A DNA stretch of 64,000 nucleotides, taken from assembly GCA_021155045.1 (NCBI GenBank), contig JAJNQB010000006.1, forward strand, positions 62,001 to 126,000, read 5' to 3'. Origin of the DNA: Arcticibacter sp. (GTDB lineage Bacteria; Bacteroidota; Bacteroidia; 2-12-FULL-35-15). Under the pieces are notes generated by a model. It searched no databases, was not told the DNA's origin, and saw only the letters and a list, made by a program, of their open reading frames with translations. Position numbers and translations under genes: made by a program. Shown one piece after another: positions 33,097-42,869 of the stretch. Each line of letters begins with the position of its first letter. The stretch's first letter is position 1.

Positions 33097-35826
33097 ATGT
33101 TTAAAAGAGTAGTTTTTACAATTATTGTTTTAATAGCATTGACTGCTGGTGTATTTTGGTTTTTTTATACTGAAAAAATAAATGCTCCAATTAGTAATGC
33201 TATCAATGCTATTCCAGAAAATGCTTCTATTATAATTGAAAGCAAAAAAGCGAGTACTGTTTGGAAAAAAATATCGGAAACAAATATTGTTTGGGAGGAA
33301 TTACTTGGAATAAAAGCTATTAAAAACATAAACGATGATATTTTATCTGTTGATTCTTTAATTCAAACAAATATTGCTATTCAGGATGTTTTAAAAAATC
33401 AATCACTTTTTTTTTCGTTTCATAAAACCGAAAAAAAACAATTTGAATTACTTGTTTCTTTTAGTTTGCCCGACTTAACGTATCAGAGTAAGGCAGATAA
33501 TTTTTTAAAAGCTATAAACAATCAAAAAGAAATTATTTTTGAAAATTATAAATCTCAAAAAATTGGATTCTTATCCAATACTGGAAAGTTTTATTTTTCA
33601 TGGTTAAATGGAACAATTGTATTAAGTAAAGACAAAAGTTTGATTTTAAAATCTATTGATCAGGGAGCAACTCAAAAAACTATTTTAAATAATCCGAACT
33701 TTCAAAAAATCATTCGTTCTGCTGGAAAAAGTGTTGAAGCGTCTGTTTTTATTAATTATAAAGAATTGTCTCATTCTCTATTGCCATTTGTTTCGCTTGA
33801 ATCTCAAATAAATTTAGAAACGATTAATAAGTTTTCTGGTTTTTCTGGTTGGGATTTTTCAATAAAACCGAATGCTATTCTTTGTAATGGCTTCACATAT
33901 TCAAATGATAGTTTAAATAATTTTTTGTCCATTTTTAAAGGACAAGAACCTCAAAGCATAGAAATACAAAAAGTTCTCCCTTCTAGAATATCATTTTTGC
34001 TCACTTATGAGTTGTCTAACAAGCAACTGTTTTTTTCAAAATACGAAAAGTTGCTATCGAAGATTGAATTAAAAAATCAAAAAATCTTTTTTGAAAATTT
34101 TTCTACAACTTATAAAATGGATTTAAAATTTGAAATTCAAAAAATTTTAGATAATGAAATGGGGTTAGCTGTTATTGAAAGTAAGGATGATTTAAAAAGT
34201 AATTCTTTTGCCGTTATACGTTCTGTTGATGTTGGAAAATCATTAGAAATATTAAATGATATTCAAAAAAAAATCAAGGAGAATTCTGAAGAAAAAACCG
34301 ATAGTGCTCATTTTCAATCATACACGATTAGCCAAATTCAATTGCCAGGAATGCTAAAGCATGTTTTTGGAAATCTATTTGAATCGATTGAACAGAATTA
34401 TTATACTGCAGTAGGGGATTATATCATTTTTTCAAATTCAATTGAATCAATGAAATTATTTATTACCGACTTTGAAAACAAAAAAACATTAGCGAATGAT
34501 AAAAATTATAAAATGTATTCTGAAAATATAGCTTCAGAGGCTAATTTTTATATGTATTCTTCAATTACTCGCTCTACATCATTTTACGCTTCGGCTTTAA
34601 ACGAAAAATTAAAATCTGATTTTATAGAACATTTAAGTTTATTCAAAAAATTTGAAGCATTTTCAGTACAATTTTCTCCAACTAACAATGATTTGTTTTA
34701 CAGCAATATTTATTTAAAATACAACCCACTATTTAAAAAAGAAACTGAAACATTGTGGGAGTTGCCAATTGATACTACTATTACCCTAAAACCCTATTTA
34801 GTTCTTAATCATAATACTAAAGCTCGTGAGATTTTTATTCAAGATGATGCTAACAAAATTTATTTGATTAGTAATACAGGTAAAATTCTTTGGACAAAAC
34901 AACTGCCTGAAAAAATAATGAGCGATATTATACAAATAGACGTTTACAAAAACGATAAGTTGCAATTGCTTTTTAATACACGGTCAAATATTTATTTGTA
35001 TGACAGAAATGGAAACGAAATGAAAGGGTTTCCACTAAAATTAAAATCTCCTGCTACCAATGCTGTTTCTGTTGTTGACTACGAAAACAATAAAGACTAT
35101 CGTTTATTTATTGCTACTGCAAACAAAAGAATAGTTTGTTATAAAGCTAATGGTGAACAAGTAACAGCTTTTGGCTTTGATAAAACTGATGAAGAAGTAT
35201 TCCTTCCCGTTTATTTTTTTAATACCAATGCTAAAGATCATATCTGTTTTGTGGATGTAAAAGGCAAAGTGTATGTGGTTAATCGACAGGGTGAAGTGAG
35301 AATAAAAATGAAAGAAAAATTACCTCAGGGAATTAAAAATTATTTTTTAGATATAGGAAAAGATTATTCTAAATCAGCATTTGTTGCTGCCGATACTCTT
35401 GGAAATATTGTTAGGTTAACACTTACAGGAATGAAGGACGTTACCAAATTGCAAGATTTTGAAACATCTCCTTATTTTGAATTTCGTGATTTAAATAATG
35501 ATAAAATAAAAGAGTATATCTTACTAACCCGAAGCGAATTAAAAGTTTTTGCGCAAGACAAAACACTATTATTTCAGCATTTATTCCAAGAAAAAATTTC
35601 ATCAATACCAATGATATTTAATTTCAGAGATGGAACAGCAAAAATTGGAGTGGTTTCAGATGCTACAAATCAGCTTTTTTTATTTAATGAAAATGGAGCT
35701 ATTTATAATCAATTTCCAATTAGCGGTAGTAGTATGTTTAGTATTGGAGATCTCAACAATCAAGGGGTTTATAATGTAGTTACTGGCTCTAAAGAGAAGG
35801 CTATTTACGTTTATCAACTTCATTAG
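33097..35826 (+). CDS. Large exported protein with DUF3352-like N-terminal part and propeller-like C-terminal part
   Basis: 909 residues. One N-terminal helix (about 5-23) anchors it in the inner membrane or is cleaved. Residues about 30-550 are low-similarity repeats of a beta-alpha kind reminiscent of DUF3352 (NAIPENASIIIESK, SFFFSFHKTEKKQFELLVSF). Residues about 570-909 contain recurring beta-strand blocks such as KIYLISNTGKILWTKQLP, NIYLYDRNGNEMKGFPLK and RIVCYKANGEQVTAFGF, as in PQQ-like or quinoprotein propellers. A -7-like TAATTTAG lies 4 bases before the ATG. Function unknown. Confidence 0.7.
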   Translation: MFKRVVFTIIVLIALTAGVFWFFYTEKINAPISNAINAIPENASIIIESKKASTVWKKISETNIVWEELLGIKAIKNINDDILSVDSLIQTNIAIQDVLKNQSLFFSFHKTEKKQFELLVSFSLPDLTYQSKADNFLKAINNQKEIIFENYKSQKIGFLSNTGKFYFSWLNGTIVLSKDKSLILKSIDQGATQKTILNNPNFQKIIRSAGKSVEASVFINYKELSHSLLPFVSLESQINLETINKFSGFSGWDFSIKPNAILCNGFTYSNDSLNNFLSIFKGQEPQSIEIQKVLPSRISFLLTYELSNKQLFFSKYEKLLSKIELKNQKIFFENFSTTYKMDLKFEIQKILDNEMGLAVIESKDDLKSNSFAVIRSVDVGKSLEILNDIQKKIKENSEEKTDSAHFQSYTISQIQLPGMLKHVFGNLFESIEQNYYTAVGDYIIFSNSIESMKLFITDFENKKTLANDKNYKMYSENIASEANFYMYSSITRSTSFYASALNEKLKSDFIEHLSLFKKFEAFSVQFSPTNNDLFYSNIYLKYNPLFKKETETLWELPIDTTITLKPYLVLNHNTKAREIFIQDDANKIYLISNTGKILWTKQLPEKIMSDIIQIDVYKNDKLQLLFNTRSNIYLYDRNGNEMKGFPLKLKSPATNAVSVVDYENNKDYRLFIATANKRIVCYKANGEQVTAFGFDKTDEEVFLPVYFFNTNAKDHICFVDVKGKVYVVNRQGEVRIKMKEKLPQGIKNYFLDIGKDYSKSAFVAADTLGNIVRLTLTGMKDVTKLQDFETSPYFEFRDLNNDKIKEYILLTRSELKVFAQDKTLLFQHLFQEKISSIPMIFNFRDGTAKIGVVSDATNQLFLFNENGAIYNQFPISGSSMFSIGDLNNQGVYNVVTGSKEKAIYVYQLH

Positions 35827-35881
35827 TTTTGTTTTCCTAAAAAGTAGTATATTTAACGTTCAAAATTTAATTCAATTTAGA

Positions 35882-38347
35882 ATGAAAAAAGCTACACTCG
35901 TTTTTATGTTGTTATGCGCATCTGTTTTAACAACTAAATCTCAAGATTTTTTAGGATATATAAATAGTAACTATTCTGGAGTTACAGGAACCGATTTAAA
36001 TCCTGCTAATGTTGTAAATAGCCGATACAAAGTTGATATAACACTTGTTGGTTTTAATTTAAGTCTTTATAACAATTATATTGGACTAAAACGAGAAGCC
36101 ATCAAAAAAGATAATTATGGACATTATTATGCTTTTGACGATACTGCATTTGCTAAAAATTATTTAGTTGAAAAAGAAAATAGATTTAATAAATCGGTTT
36201 ATTTTTCTAATCAAATTCAGTTTCCATCTTTTATGGTAAGCATTGGAACAAAAAATGCTTTTGCCTTAAAATCAAGAATTAGAACAATATTTAACATTGA
36301 TGGTTTAGAGCCTAAGCTAGCAAAACTTATTTATAACGAATTAGATTATCCTTCACTTTGGATGCAACAGTTAAATAATAAATATTTAAGCATTCAAACA
36401 ATGACATGGGCTGAATACGGATTAACTTATGGTCATGTATTTAAAGATGATGGCCCTCATTTTTTAAAAGCAGGAGCAAGTGTTAAATATTTGCAAGGAT
36501 TACAATCAGCATACATGCATATTAAAAATTTAGACTATGAATTTACGGATGATACTACGATGTCTATTTTTCATTCAGAGGTTAGCTATGGACACTCAAA
36601 CAATTTTGATGAGGATACAAAAATTGGGTTTAAGCAAATTTCTGACCTTTCATTTGGGTTTGATTTGGGTGTTGTTTATGAATGGCGACCAGATTATGAA
36701 AAATTCAAATATGATATGGATGGTGAAACTGGTTTGTGGCGAAAGGACAAGAATAAATACAAATTAAGAGTAGGAGTATCCGCTGTTGATTTAGGTTATG
36801 TTAAATTTAAAAAAGGAAGATATTCTCACAATTTTACAGCTGATATTGGGTATTGGAACTTGCATGCGTTTGATACTGTATCTTCTGTTGCCTCTTTTGA
36901 TACAGTATTGAAAAATACTTTTGTGATGAATGACGCACAACAATATTATAAAATGAATTTGCCAACGGCTTTTAGCTTGCAAGTAGATTATAATATTTGG
37001 AAAGATGTATATGCAAACTTTACTGCTTACTGGTCGCCTCGTTCAAAAAATAACAAAGAAAAAGTACATGATATAACAACCTTTAGTATTACTCCACGTT
37101 GGGATCACAAATGGTTTGGTGCATTTGTTCCAATATCTTATGATGCTACTGGATTATTTAAAGCTGGAATAGGATTGCGAATAGGACCATTAATCCTTGG
37201 AACAAGCAGCTTAGCTCCATTTGTAACGAATAAGCCTATTTACGGAGGGGATGTTTATGCATTGTTGAAAATACCAATTATGTATGGCAGACCGAAGGAT
37301 AGAGACAATGATAAAGTATCCGATAAAAAAGATAAATGTAAAACTGTTCCGGGAACTTGGGAGTTTTTAGGTTGTCCTGATAGAGATGGAGATCATATTC
37401 AAGACAAAGATGATATTTGTCCGGATGAGCCAGGGTTACCACAATTTAATGGTTGCCCAGATAGAGATGGAGATGGTATTATTGACAAACAAGATGCTTG
37501 TCCTGATGATCCAGGCTTACCAGAATTTAATGGTTGTCCAGATAAAGATGGAGATAAAATAATTGACAAAGAAGATGATTGTCCAGATGAAGCAGGATTA
37601 CCAGAATTTAAAGGTTGCCCTGATAGAGATGGAGATGGAATAATGGATAAACATGATGAATGTCCTGATAAGCCAGGACCTGCAAGTAATAACGGATGTC
37701 CAGAAGTAAAATTAATCTTGCTAGATAACCAAGGAAATGTTTTACGCACGGCAGTTCGTAAAAAAGATGAAACGTTCGGCTTTGATGATTTACCTGCTGA
37801 TGAGTTTGTTGTATTTAAATTAGAAGGAGAAGATACAGATGGAATCAAAGAAGTAAAAGTGATGGTAGGAGGAATTGCTAAAAAAGCATTGCGTGATGTA
37901 AAAGATGGCTACTTCAGATTTATTATCTTAAAAGTAGATGATAAAAAATTAAATCCAGAAGATGCAAAAGACGTAGCAATCAAATTGGAAAAAGAAGAAG
38001 AAGAGATTTTGAAAAAAGCATTTGATAATTTAGAGTTTGCAACTGCAAAAGATATTATCAAGCAAGAATCACTTTCTTCTTTGGATGAGTTGGCTGCATT
38101 GATGGCTAAAAAACCACAGTGGAGAATTAAAATATCTGGACATACTGATAACCAAGGTCAAGCAGCAACCAACCTTAAATTGTCTGAAAAGCGTGCGAAA
38201 GCTGTTCAGAATTATTTAGTAAGTAAAGGTGTTTCTGGCACTAGGTTTAAAGTAGAATGGTTTGGTTCTAAAAAACCAATTGCAGATAACAAAACAGAAG
38301 CTGGTCGTCAAAAAAATAGACGTGTTGAAATGTTAATTATTGAATAA
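35882..38347 (+). CDS. Outer-membrane protein: DUF5723-like barrel, thrombospondin type 3 repeats, OmpA domain
   Basis: 821 residues. The signal peptide ends near KSQ-DF (residue about 20). Residues about 21-470 look like an outer-membrane beta-barrel of the DUF5723 kind (FLGYINSNYSGVTGTDLNPANVVNS). Four exact-length 27-residue thrombospondin type 3 repeats follow (about 498-605), each with a DxDGDxxxDxxDxCPD calcium motif and preceded by a partial one. The C-terminal OmpA domain has SGHTDNQGQAATNLKLSEKRA and ends RQKNRRVEMLI, the peptidoglycan-binding signature. It therefore probably tethers the outer membrane to the wall. The next gene starts 17 bases later. Confidence 0.88.
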   Translation: MKKATLVFMLLCASVLTTKSQDFLGYINSNYSGVTGTDLNPANVVNSRYKVDITLVGFNLSLYNNYIGLKREAIKKDNYGHYYAFDDTAFAKNYLVEKENRFNKSVYFSNQIQFPSFMVSIGTKNAFALKSRIRTIFNIDGLEPKLAKLIYNELDYPSLWMQQLNNKYLSIQTMTWAEYGLTYGHVFKDDGPHFLKAGASVKYLQGLQSAYMHIKNLDYEFTDDTTMSIFHSEVSYGHSNNFDEDTKIGFKQISDLSFGFDLGVVYEWRPDYEKFKYDMDGETGLWRKDKNKYKLRVGVSAVDLGYVKFKKGRYSHNFTADIGYWNLHAFDTVSSVASFDTVLKNTFVMNDAQQYYKMNLPTAFSLQVDYNIWKDVYANFTAYWSPRSKNNKEKVHDITTFSITPRWDHKWFGAFVPISYDATGLFKAGIGLRIGPLILGTSSLAPFVTNKPIYGGDVYALLKIPIMYGRPKDRDNDKVSDKKDKCKTVPGTWEFLGCPDRDGDHIQDKDDICPDEPGLPQFNGCPDRDGDGIIDKQDACPDDPGLPEFNGCPDKDGDKIIDKEDDCPDEAGLPEFKGCPDRDGDGIMDKHDECPDKPGPASNNGCPEVKLILLDNQGNVLRTAVRKKDETFGFDDLPADEFVVFKLEGEDTDGIKEVKVMVGGIAKKALRDVKDGYFRFIILKVDDKKLNPEDAKDVAIKLEKEEEEILKKAFDNLEFATAKDIIKQESLSSLDELAALMAKKPQWRIKISGHTDNQGQAATNLKLSEKRAKAVQNYLVSKGVSGTRFKVEWFGSKKPIADNKTEAGRQKNRRVEMLIIE
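37373..37696 (+). repeat. 81-bp coding tandem repeat (TSP3 units)
   Basis: Four in-frame 81-bp units, each starting at the Cys codon of CPD. The spacing is exact (37373 to 37697 is 324 bases). Units encode the calcium-binding TSP3 motifs. DNA identity between units is high but not complete. Confidence 0.8.
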
Positions 38348-38364
38348 TATAAAACAACTAGAAA

Positions 38365-39000
38365 ATGAAAAAAATAATTTTATCAGCCATTGTTTTACTT
38401 ATAGCTATAACAACTAAAGCACAAGATGCAAGTGCTGTTTTTTCAGCAACTGAAATTGTATGGTATGGTTTAGATTTCACCAAGGCACATTTTGTTGGTC
38501 AATTCGACCAAGGCTTTGGAGCATTGCCAGCAACTGGTTATGATATGAAAAAGAAATGGATTCCAGAATGGAATGCATTAATTGCAAAAGAACCGCAAAA
38601 TTTTAATCTTAAAAAAGCTTTTAAAAAAGACGAAGTTTATTACGATTTAAATCCGTTGGCAACTGTAAATCAGAAAATTCATACAGAAAGTTGTATGAGT
38701 TATAATACCGCTAGTATTGATGAAAAAGAAATTGCGGAGATGGTTAAAAATTACCCTGCTGGAGATAAAAAAGAAGGAGTTGGTTTAGTGTTTATTGTAG
38801 AAAATTTTGATAAAGGCATGGAAATGGCAACTGTTTACGTTACTTTTTTTGATATAAAAACTAAAAAGATTTTATTGACTGAAAAAATGCAAGGGAAAGC
38901 AATAGGAGTAGGGATGAGAAATTATTGGGCTGGGACAATTAAAAATATTTTGAAACAGATTGGAGAAACAGAATATGCCAACTGGAAAAAAAGGAAATAA
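38365..39000 (+). CDS. Exported protein of unknown function
   Basis: 211 residues. The signal peptide ends TKA-QD at about residue 19. The mature part has the features VFSATEIVWYGLDFTKAHFVGQF and GMRNYWAGTIKNILKQI. I recognise it as a Bacteroidota-type secreted protein but no function. It lies 17 bases after the OmpA/TSP3 gene, so it may act with it at the outer membrane. A terminator-like hairpin follows. Confidence 0.7.
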   Translation: MKKIILSAIVLLIAITTKAQDASAVFSATEIVWYGLDFTKAHFVGQFDQGFGALPATGYDMKKKWIPEWNALIAKEPQNFNLKKAFKKDEVYYDLNPLATVNQKIHTESCMSYNTASIDEKEIAEMVKNYPAGDKKEGVGLVFIVENFDKGMEMATVYVTFFDIKTKKILLTEKMQGKAIGVGMRNYWAGTIKNILKQIGETEYANWKKRK

Positions 39001-39023
39001 AAAATTTAAATAACGGTGTACCT

Positions 39024-39053
39024 AAAGCGCATTTTTTATTTGCGCTTTATTTA
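39024..39053 (+). terminator. Intrinsic terminator-like hairpin
   Basis: Perfect 8-bp stem AAAGCGCA / TGCGCTTT with a T-rich loop, then ATTTATTT. It ends the OmpA/TSP3 transcript just before the next gene. Confidence 0.6.
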
Positions 39054-39062
39054 TTTAACATT

Positions 39063-39758
39063 ATGAAACAAAAATATTTATTCTATTTAATTTTTTTATT
39101 TTCTTGCGGCAATCCTTCCAATATTGATAAAAAAATAATAATAAATGATTCTCTTAAATCAACAAAATTAAGCCAAGTTGTAATTACAGGAAAATTTACA
39201 GGACTAATGTCTGGTAATTTGAATTTAACAAGCTGTGATTATTTAGGAGAGAATTATATGGTGTATGACCATACAGGTGGACTTGATTCTGTTTTTGCTT
39301 TTGTTGAAAGAAAGCGATGGAAATTTCCATTTGTAATTCAAGTTTTAGGGCAACTTAGTAAAAAAGACAATTCCAGTATTGAAGGAAGACTGGATGTTGA
39401 TAGTATCATTTTTACAGAAGAAAAAAATTATAAAAATACATGTATTCCCTATGATTTTTGGTGTATAGGTAATGAACCATTTTGGCAAGTTCAGATTTCA
39501 GCTCAAGAAAATTTAATTGACTTTTACGACCCTATGGCTCAAAAATATTATGTGTTTAATTATATGGTTTCTAAGGTAGAAAATAGCATTGCTATTTATC
39601 AAAGTCAAAATAAATCAGATAAAATAAAAATAACAATAAACAAAGGCAAATGCACAGATGGGATGAGTGATAGAAGTTATAATTATTCTGTTATTGTTAA
39701 TTTGAATGACAAAGAATACAAAGGCTGTGCAATTAAATTTGGTGAAATAATAGAATAA
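39063..39758 (+). CDS. Lipoprotein with COG3650-like C-terminal domain
   Basis: 231 residues. The signal peptide ends LFSC-GNP, with Cys15 probably lipidated. The C-terminal half has WCIGNEPFWQVQI, then KGKCTDGMSDRSYNYSVIV and GCAIKFG: the GxEPFW, CxDGMSDRxY and GCA pattern of the COG3650 family, which is uncharacterised. The N-terminal half (about 40-130) is probably a separate small beta domain. The MBL-fold gene starts 9 bases downstream. Confidence 0.72.
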   Translation: MKQKYLFYLIFLFSCGNPSNIDKKIIINDSLKSTKLSQVVITGKFTGLMSGNLNLTSCDYLGENYMVYDHTGGLDSVFAFVERKRWKFPFVIQVLGQLSKKDNSSIEGRLDVDSIIFTEEKNYKNTCIPYDFWCIGNEPFWQVQISAQENLIDFYDPMAQKYYVFNYMVSKVENSIAIYQSQNKSDKIKITINKGKCTDGMSDRSYNYSVIVNLNDKEYKGCAIKFGEIIE

Positions 39759-39767
39759 ATTTTAACA

Positions 39768-40622
39768 ATGAAACTACACGTAATAAATACCGGAAATTTT
39801 AAATTAGATGGAGGAGCAATGTTTGGTGTCGTTCCAAAATCACTTTGGAGCAAAACTAATTCTGCTGATGAAAACAATATGTGTTCTTGGACAATGCGTT
39901 GTTTATTAATTGAAGAAGGAAATAAATTGATATTAATTGATAACGGAATGGGAGATAAGCAGGATGCAAAATTTTACTCACATTATTTTTTACATGGAGA
40001 CGATACGCTTGAAAAATCCTTAAATAAAAAAGGCTTTTCTACGGATGACGTAACAGACATGTTTTTAACACATTTACATTTCGATCATTGTGGCGGAGGA
40101 ATTAAATATAATAAAGATAAAACAGGGTTTGAACCAGTTTTTAAAAATGCAACGTATTGGAGCAATCAGGAACATTGGCAATGGGCAACCGTTCCAAATG
40201 CTCGAGAAAAAGCAAGTTTTTTAAAAGAAAATATTTTGCCCATGAAAGACTTAGGTCAATTAAAATTTATTGAAGGAGAAAATTCTAAACAGCTAGGTGA
40301 AAATATTTCATTTTCGTACATGCGAGGACACACAGATGCCATGATGATTCCTCAAATTAAATATAAAAATAAAGTAGTTGCTTTTATGGCTGACCTATTG
40401 CCATCAACTGGACACATTCCTTTGCCTTATGTCATGGGATATGACACAAGACCTTTATTAACTTTAGATGAAAAACAAAATTTTTTATTTAAAGCTGCTG
40501 ATGAGGAAACAATATTGTTTTTAGAACATGATTATACAAATGAATGTTGCACGGTTCAAAGAACCGAAAAAGGTGTAAGATTAAAAGATACATTTAAACT
40601 TGATGAGTTTTTTCAACCATAA
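39768..40622 (+). CDS. MBL-fold metallo-hydrolase
   Basis: 284 residues, no signal peptide. The zinc motif HLHFDH is at 102-107; further metal ligands lie in MRGHTDAM and at the Asp of VAFMADLLP, with HDYT near the C terminus. The layout and the sequence MCSWTMRCLLIEEGNKLILIDNG resemble metallo-beta-lactamase-fold lactonases and related hydrolases. The substrate is unknown, and quorum-quenching activity cannot be assumed. It follows the lipoprotein gene by 9 bases. Confidence 0.88.
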   Translation: MKLHVINTGNFKLDGGAMFGVVPKSLWSKTNSADENNMCSWTMRCLLIEEGNKLILIDNGMGDKQDAKFYSHYFLHGDDTLEKSLNKKGFSTDDVTDMFLTHLHFDHCGGGIKYNKDKTGFEPVFKNATYWSNQEHWQWATVPNAREKASFLKENILPMKDLGQLKFIEGENSKQLGENISFSYMRGHTDAMMIPQIKYKNKVVAFMADLLPSTGHIPLPYVMGYDTRPLLTLDEKQNFLFKAADEETILFLEHDYTNECCTVQRTEKGVRLKDTFKLDEFFQP

Positions 40623-40629
40623 TTTTACC

Positions 40630-40637
40630 TAAATTTG
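40630..40637 (+). promoter_or_regulatory. Probable -7 promoter box of the PP2C phosphatase gene
   Basis: TAAATTTG, an exact TAnnTTTG match, 22 bases before the ATG. Confidence 0.45.
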
Positions 40638-40659
40638 GTTTAGGATTTAAACTTTACTA

Positions 40660-42063
40660 ATGGCGCAATCTAAAATAACTACTAACGTTGATTGGCAGTC
40701 GGAACTTGATGTTACAGCGTTAAGATACCACACAATTGTAGCTTGGGTTGCTATTATTCTTAATCCACTTTGGGTTATCGGAGATTATTTTAATGTACCA
40801 GCTCATTTTAATGATTTCTTAATTTTTAGATTGGCTGTTTCTTTTGCCACTTTGATAACAATTTTATTAAAAAAGAAACTTTCTGCCTACCCTTTTATTT
40901 TTGCATTCATACCTTTTTTAGGAATAGCTATTCAAAATGCTTATATGTATAGTGTTTTAGATGTTTCTGAATTTCAAAAACATACGTTTGCATATATTGC
41001 TTTATTTATTGGCGCAGGAATGTTCGTGTTTTGGAAAACACAATATTCCATTTTAGTAGTTGTAATTTCTTTTATAGCAAATATTATTTTCTTTAATATT
41101 TTCAGCAAACTAGAGGTAAGTCAAATAATGATTAACGGTGGTATGCTTACTGCTACAGTAGCGCTTTTTACCATTCTTTTGATTTTTACACGAACAAATT
41201 TAACAAAGAAAGAAATTATTTCTAGGCTAGCCTTAGCTGAATCTAATGTTCAACTTGCCGAAAAAAATGAAATCATCGAAGAAAAAAATAAAGATATTAA
41301 AGCAAGCATAACTTACGCTCAAAGAATACAACAAGCAATTTTACCTCCTTCAGAAAGAATAGATAAGGTTTTAAACAACTATTTTATTTTATACAAACCT
41401 AAAGATATTGTTAGTGGAGATTTTTATTGGTATTCTACTGTAAAAACTACTCCTGATGAAAATAGACCTTCCCAAGAAATTGTTGTTATTGCTGCCGTAG
41501 ATTGCACAGGACACGGGGTTCCTGGAGCTTTAATGAGTATTATTGGTAGCACTATCCTAAACCAAAGTTTAACAGTAAAAGAAGTAAATTCTCCTGCTGA
41601 TGCTTTATCCTTTTTAAATAACCAATTGGCTAAAAACTTGAATTCTATTAAAGATGGAATGGATATGTCCATGTGTGCTATCAACCTAACTAAAATGGAA
41701 ATGGAATATGCTGGTGCAAACAATCCTTTATATATTGTCAGAAATAAACAATTTATTGAGATTAAAGCAGACAAGCAAGCTATTGGTGCCGACCACGAAA
41801 ATTTTGCTTCTAAAAAATTTACGAATCACTCAATTAAACTTGAAAAAAATGATGCTATTTATCTTTTTACTGATGGATATGCTGACCAATTTGGTGGACC
41901 CAACGGAAAGAAATACAAATACAAAAAATTTCAGGAGCTTTTGATTGAAATTCAAGACAATACAATGGAAAAACAACGTATGTTGTTGGATCATCATCAT
42001 GAGCAGTGGAAAGGTGAATTAGAACAGGTGGATGATATTTTAATTATTGGAATTAAAATATAA
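40660..42063 (+). CDS. Membrane-bound PP2C-type (SpoIIE-family) phosphatase
   Basis: 467 residues. About six N-terminal membrane helices (roughly residues 25-180) form an unassigned sensor. A coiled-coil linker follows (LAESNVQLAEKNEIIEEKNKDIKA, about 189-212). The phosphatase domain starts at AQRIQQAILPP and has the metal motifs SGDFYWY, DCTGHGVPGALMSIIG and FTDGYADQFGG, with VDDILIIGIKI at the end. Such proteins dephosphorylate anti-anti-sigma factors or similar partners. No STAS-domain or anti-sigma gene is nearby, so the target is unknown. Confidence 0.9.
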   Translation: MAQSKITTNVDWQSELDVTALRYHTIVAWVAIILNPLWVIGDYFNVPAHFNDFLIFRLAVSFATLITILLKKKLSAYPFIFAFIPFLGIAIQNAYMYSVLDVSEFQKHTFAYIALFIGAGMFVFWKTQYSILVVVISFIANIIFFNIFSKLEVSQIMINGGMLTATVALFTILLIFTRTNLTKKEIISRLALAESNVQLAEKNEIIEEKNKDIKASITYAQRIQQAILPPSERIDKVLNNYFILYKPKDIVSGDFYWYSTVKTTPDENRPSQEIVVIAAVDCTGHGVPGALMSIIGSTILNQSLTVKEVNSPADALSFLNNQLAKNLNSIKDGMDMSMCAINLTKMEMEYAGANNPLYIVRNKQFIEIKADKQAIGADHENFASKKFTNHSIKLEKNDAIYLFTDGYADQFGGPNGKKYKYKKFQELLIEIQDNTMEKQRMLLDHHHEQWKGELEQVDDILIIGIKI

Positions 42064-42074
42064 GGTAGAAAATT

Positions 42075-42770
42075 TTATTTTTTTTGAGGAGAAACTTTTT
42101 TAGTCGTGCTTGTATCATTGTTAAAAAGAGTTGTATCCTTATCAAGTTTTTCAAGCAAATAATAGTTTTTGTACATCTTTTTTAGGTCAAGATTTATTTT
42201 ATTTGTATAAGCAACATCGTACGCAAATTGTTCCGCATTTAAATTATATGAAACTTTTGCAATTGGTTTTTTTAAAACGGATACATCAAGTCCTTTTACT
42301 TCCTCAAAAATATCAATATCAAAAGTAAAGGAATATTCTCCTCTTTTATCTGCAGGAACTTTTGTAATTACTTCAAAAAATTTTGTAATAAACCCTTGTT
42401 TCGACACTTCAATTTTGAATGTTTTGTCGAGAGGTAATTTAAAAAAACACTTTCCTTTTTTGTTTGTAAAAATTTCTGAATAAGGAATATCTCCTTGGTA
42501 TATTGTAATCAGTGCACTATCTAATGGTTTTATTTCTTCTTTTAAATCTCCTTTTTGAATGCGAACATTTCCTTTCATTTCTAAATAATAAAATTTATTC
42601 TTTGTTGTGTCGCTTAAAGATTTCGCATCGGTATTAGATAGCGATATGTTGGTTGAAGAAAATATATTCAATAAAAACAGCAATACTAAAATAAATGCAG
42701 TAGAAAGTAATACGTTGGGGTAACGTAATTTCATTTTAGTAGTTTTTAGATTATTGTCAAATTTAAACAT
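42075..42770 (-). CDS. Anchored protein with carboxypeptidase-regulatory-like beta domain
   Basis: 231 residues. A hydrophobic helix at about 19-38 anchors it; an internal ATG at 42734 would also work as a start. The segment GNVRIQKGDL, SALITIYQGDIPYSEIFTNKKGKCFFKLPLDKTFKIEVSKQGFITKFFEV has the strand pattern of the carboxypeptidase regulatory-like (CarboxypepD_reg) beta-sandwich seen in many Bacteroidota envelope proteins. The C-terminal tail is Lys- and Thr-rich. It is convergent with the PP2C gene 11 bases away. Function unknown. Confidence 0.65.
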   Translation of the reverse strand: MFKFDNNLKTTKMKLRYPNVLLSTAFILVLLFLLNIFSSTNISLSNTDAKSLSDTTKNKFYYLEMKGNVRIQKGDLKEEIKPLDSALITIYQGDIPYSEIFTNKKGKCFFKLPLDKTFKIEVSKQGFITKFFEVITKVPADKRGEYSFTFDIDIFEEVKGLDVSVLKKPIAKVSYNLNAEQFAYDVAYTNKINLDLKKMYKNYYLLEKLDKDTTLFNNDTSTTKKVSPQKK

Positions 42771-42800
42771 TAGTTGAATACATATAACAAATCCGATTCC

Positions 42801-42836
42801 AAAAAAAAGCCTTCCCTAAAATGTTGGGAAGGCTTT
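42801..42836 (-). terminator. Intrinsic terminator of the OmpA/TPR lipoprotein gene
   Basis: Perfect 11-bp stem AAAGCCTTCCC (42806-42816) / GGGAAGGCTTT (42826-42836) with a 9-nt loop. On the minus strand it is followed by eight T. Confidence 0.85.
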
Positions 42837-42869
42837 AACTATAATTTATCCTTTATTTATACTAGCGAA

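Noticed and set aside
37399..37848. Minus-strand Ser/Pro/Gly repeat open frame opposite the TSP3 array
   Set aside because: It is a shadow of the tandem coding repeat on the plus strand and has no start context or family.
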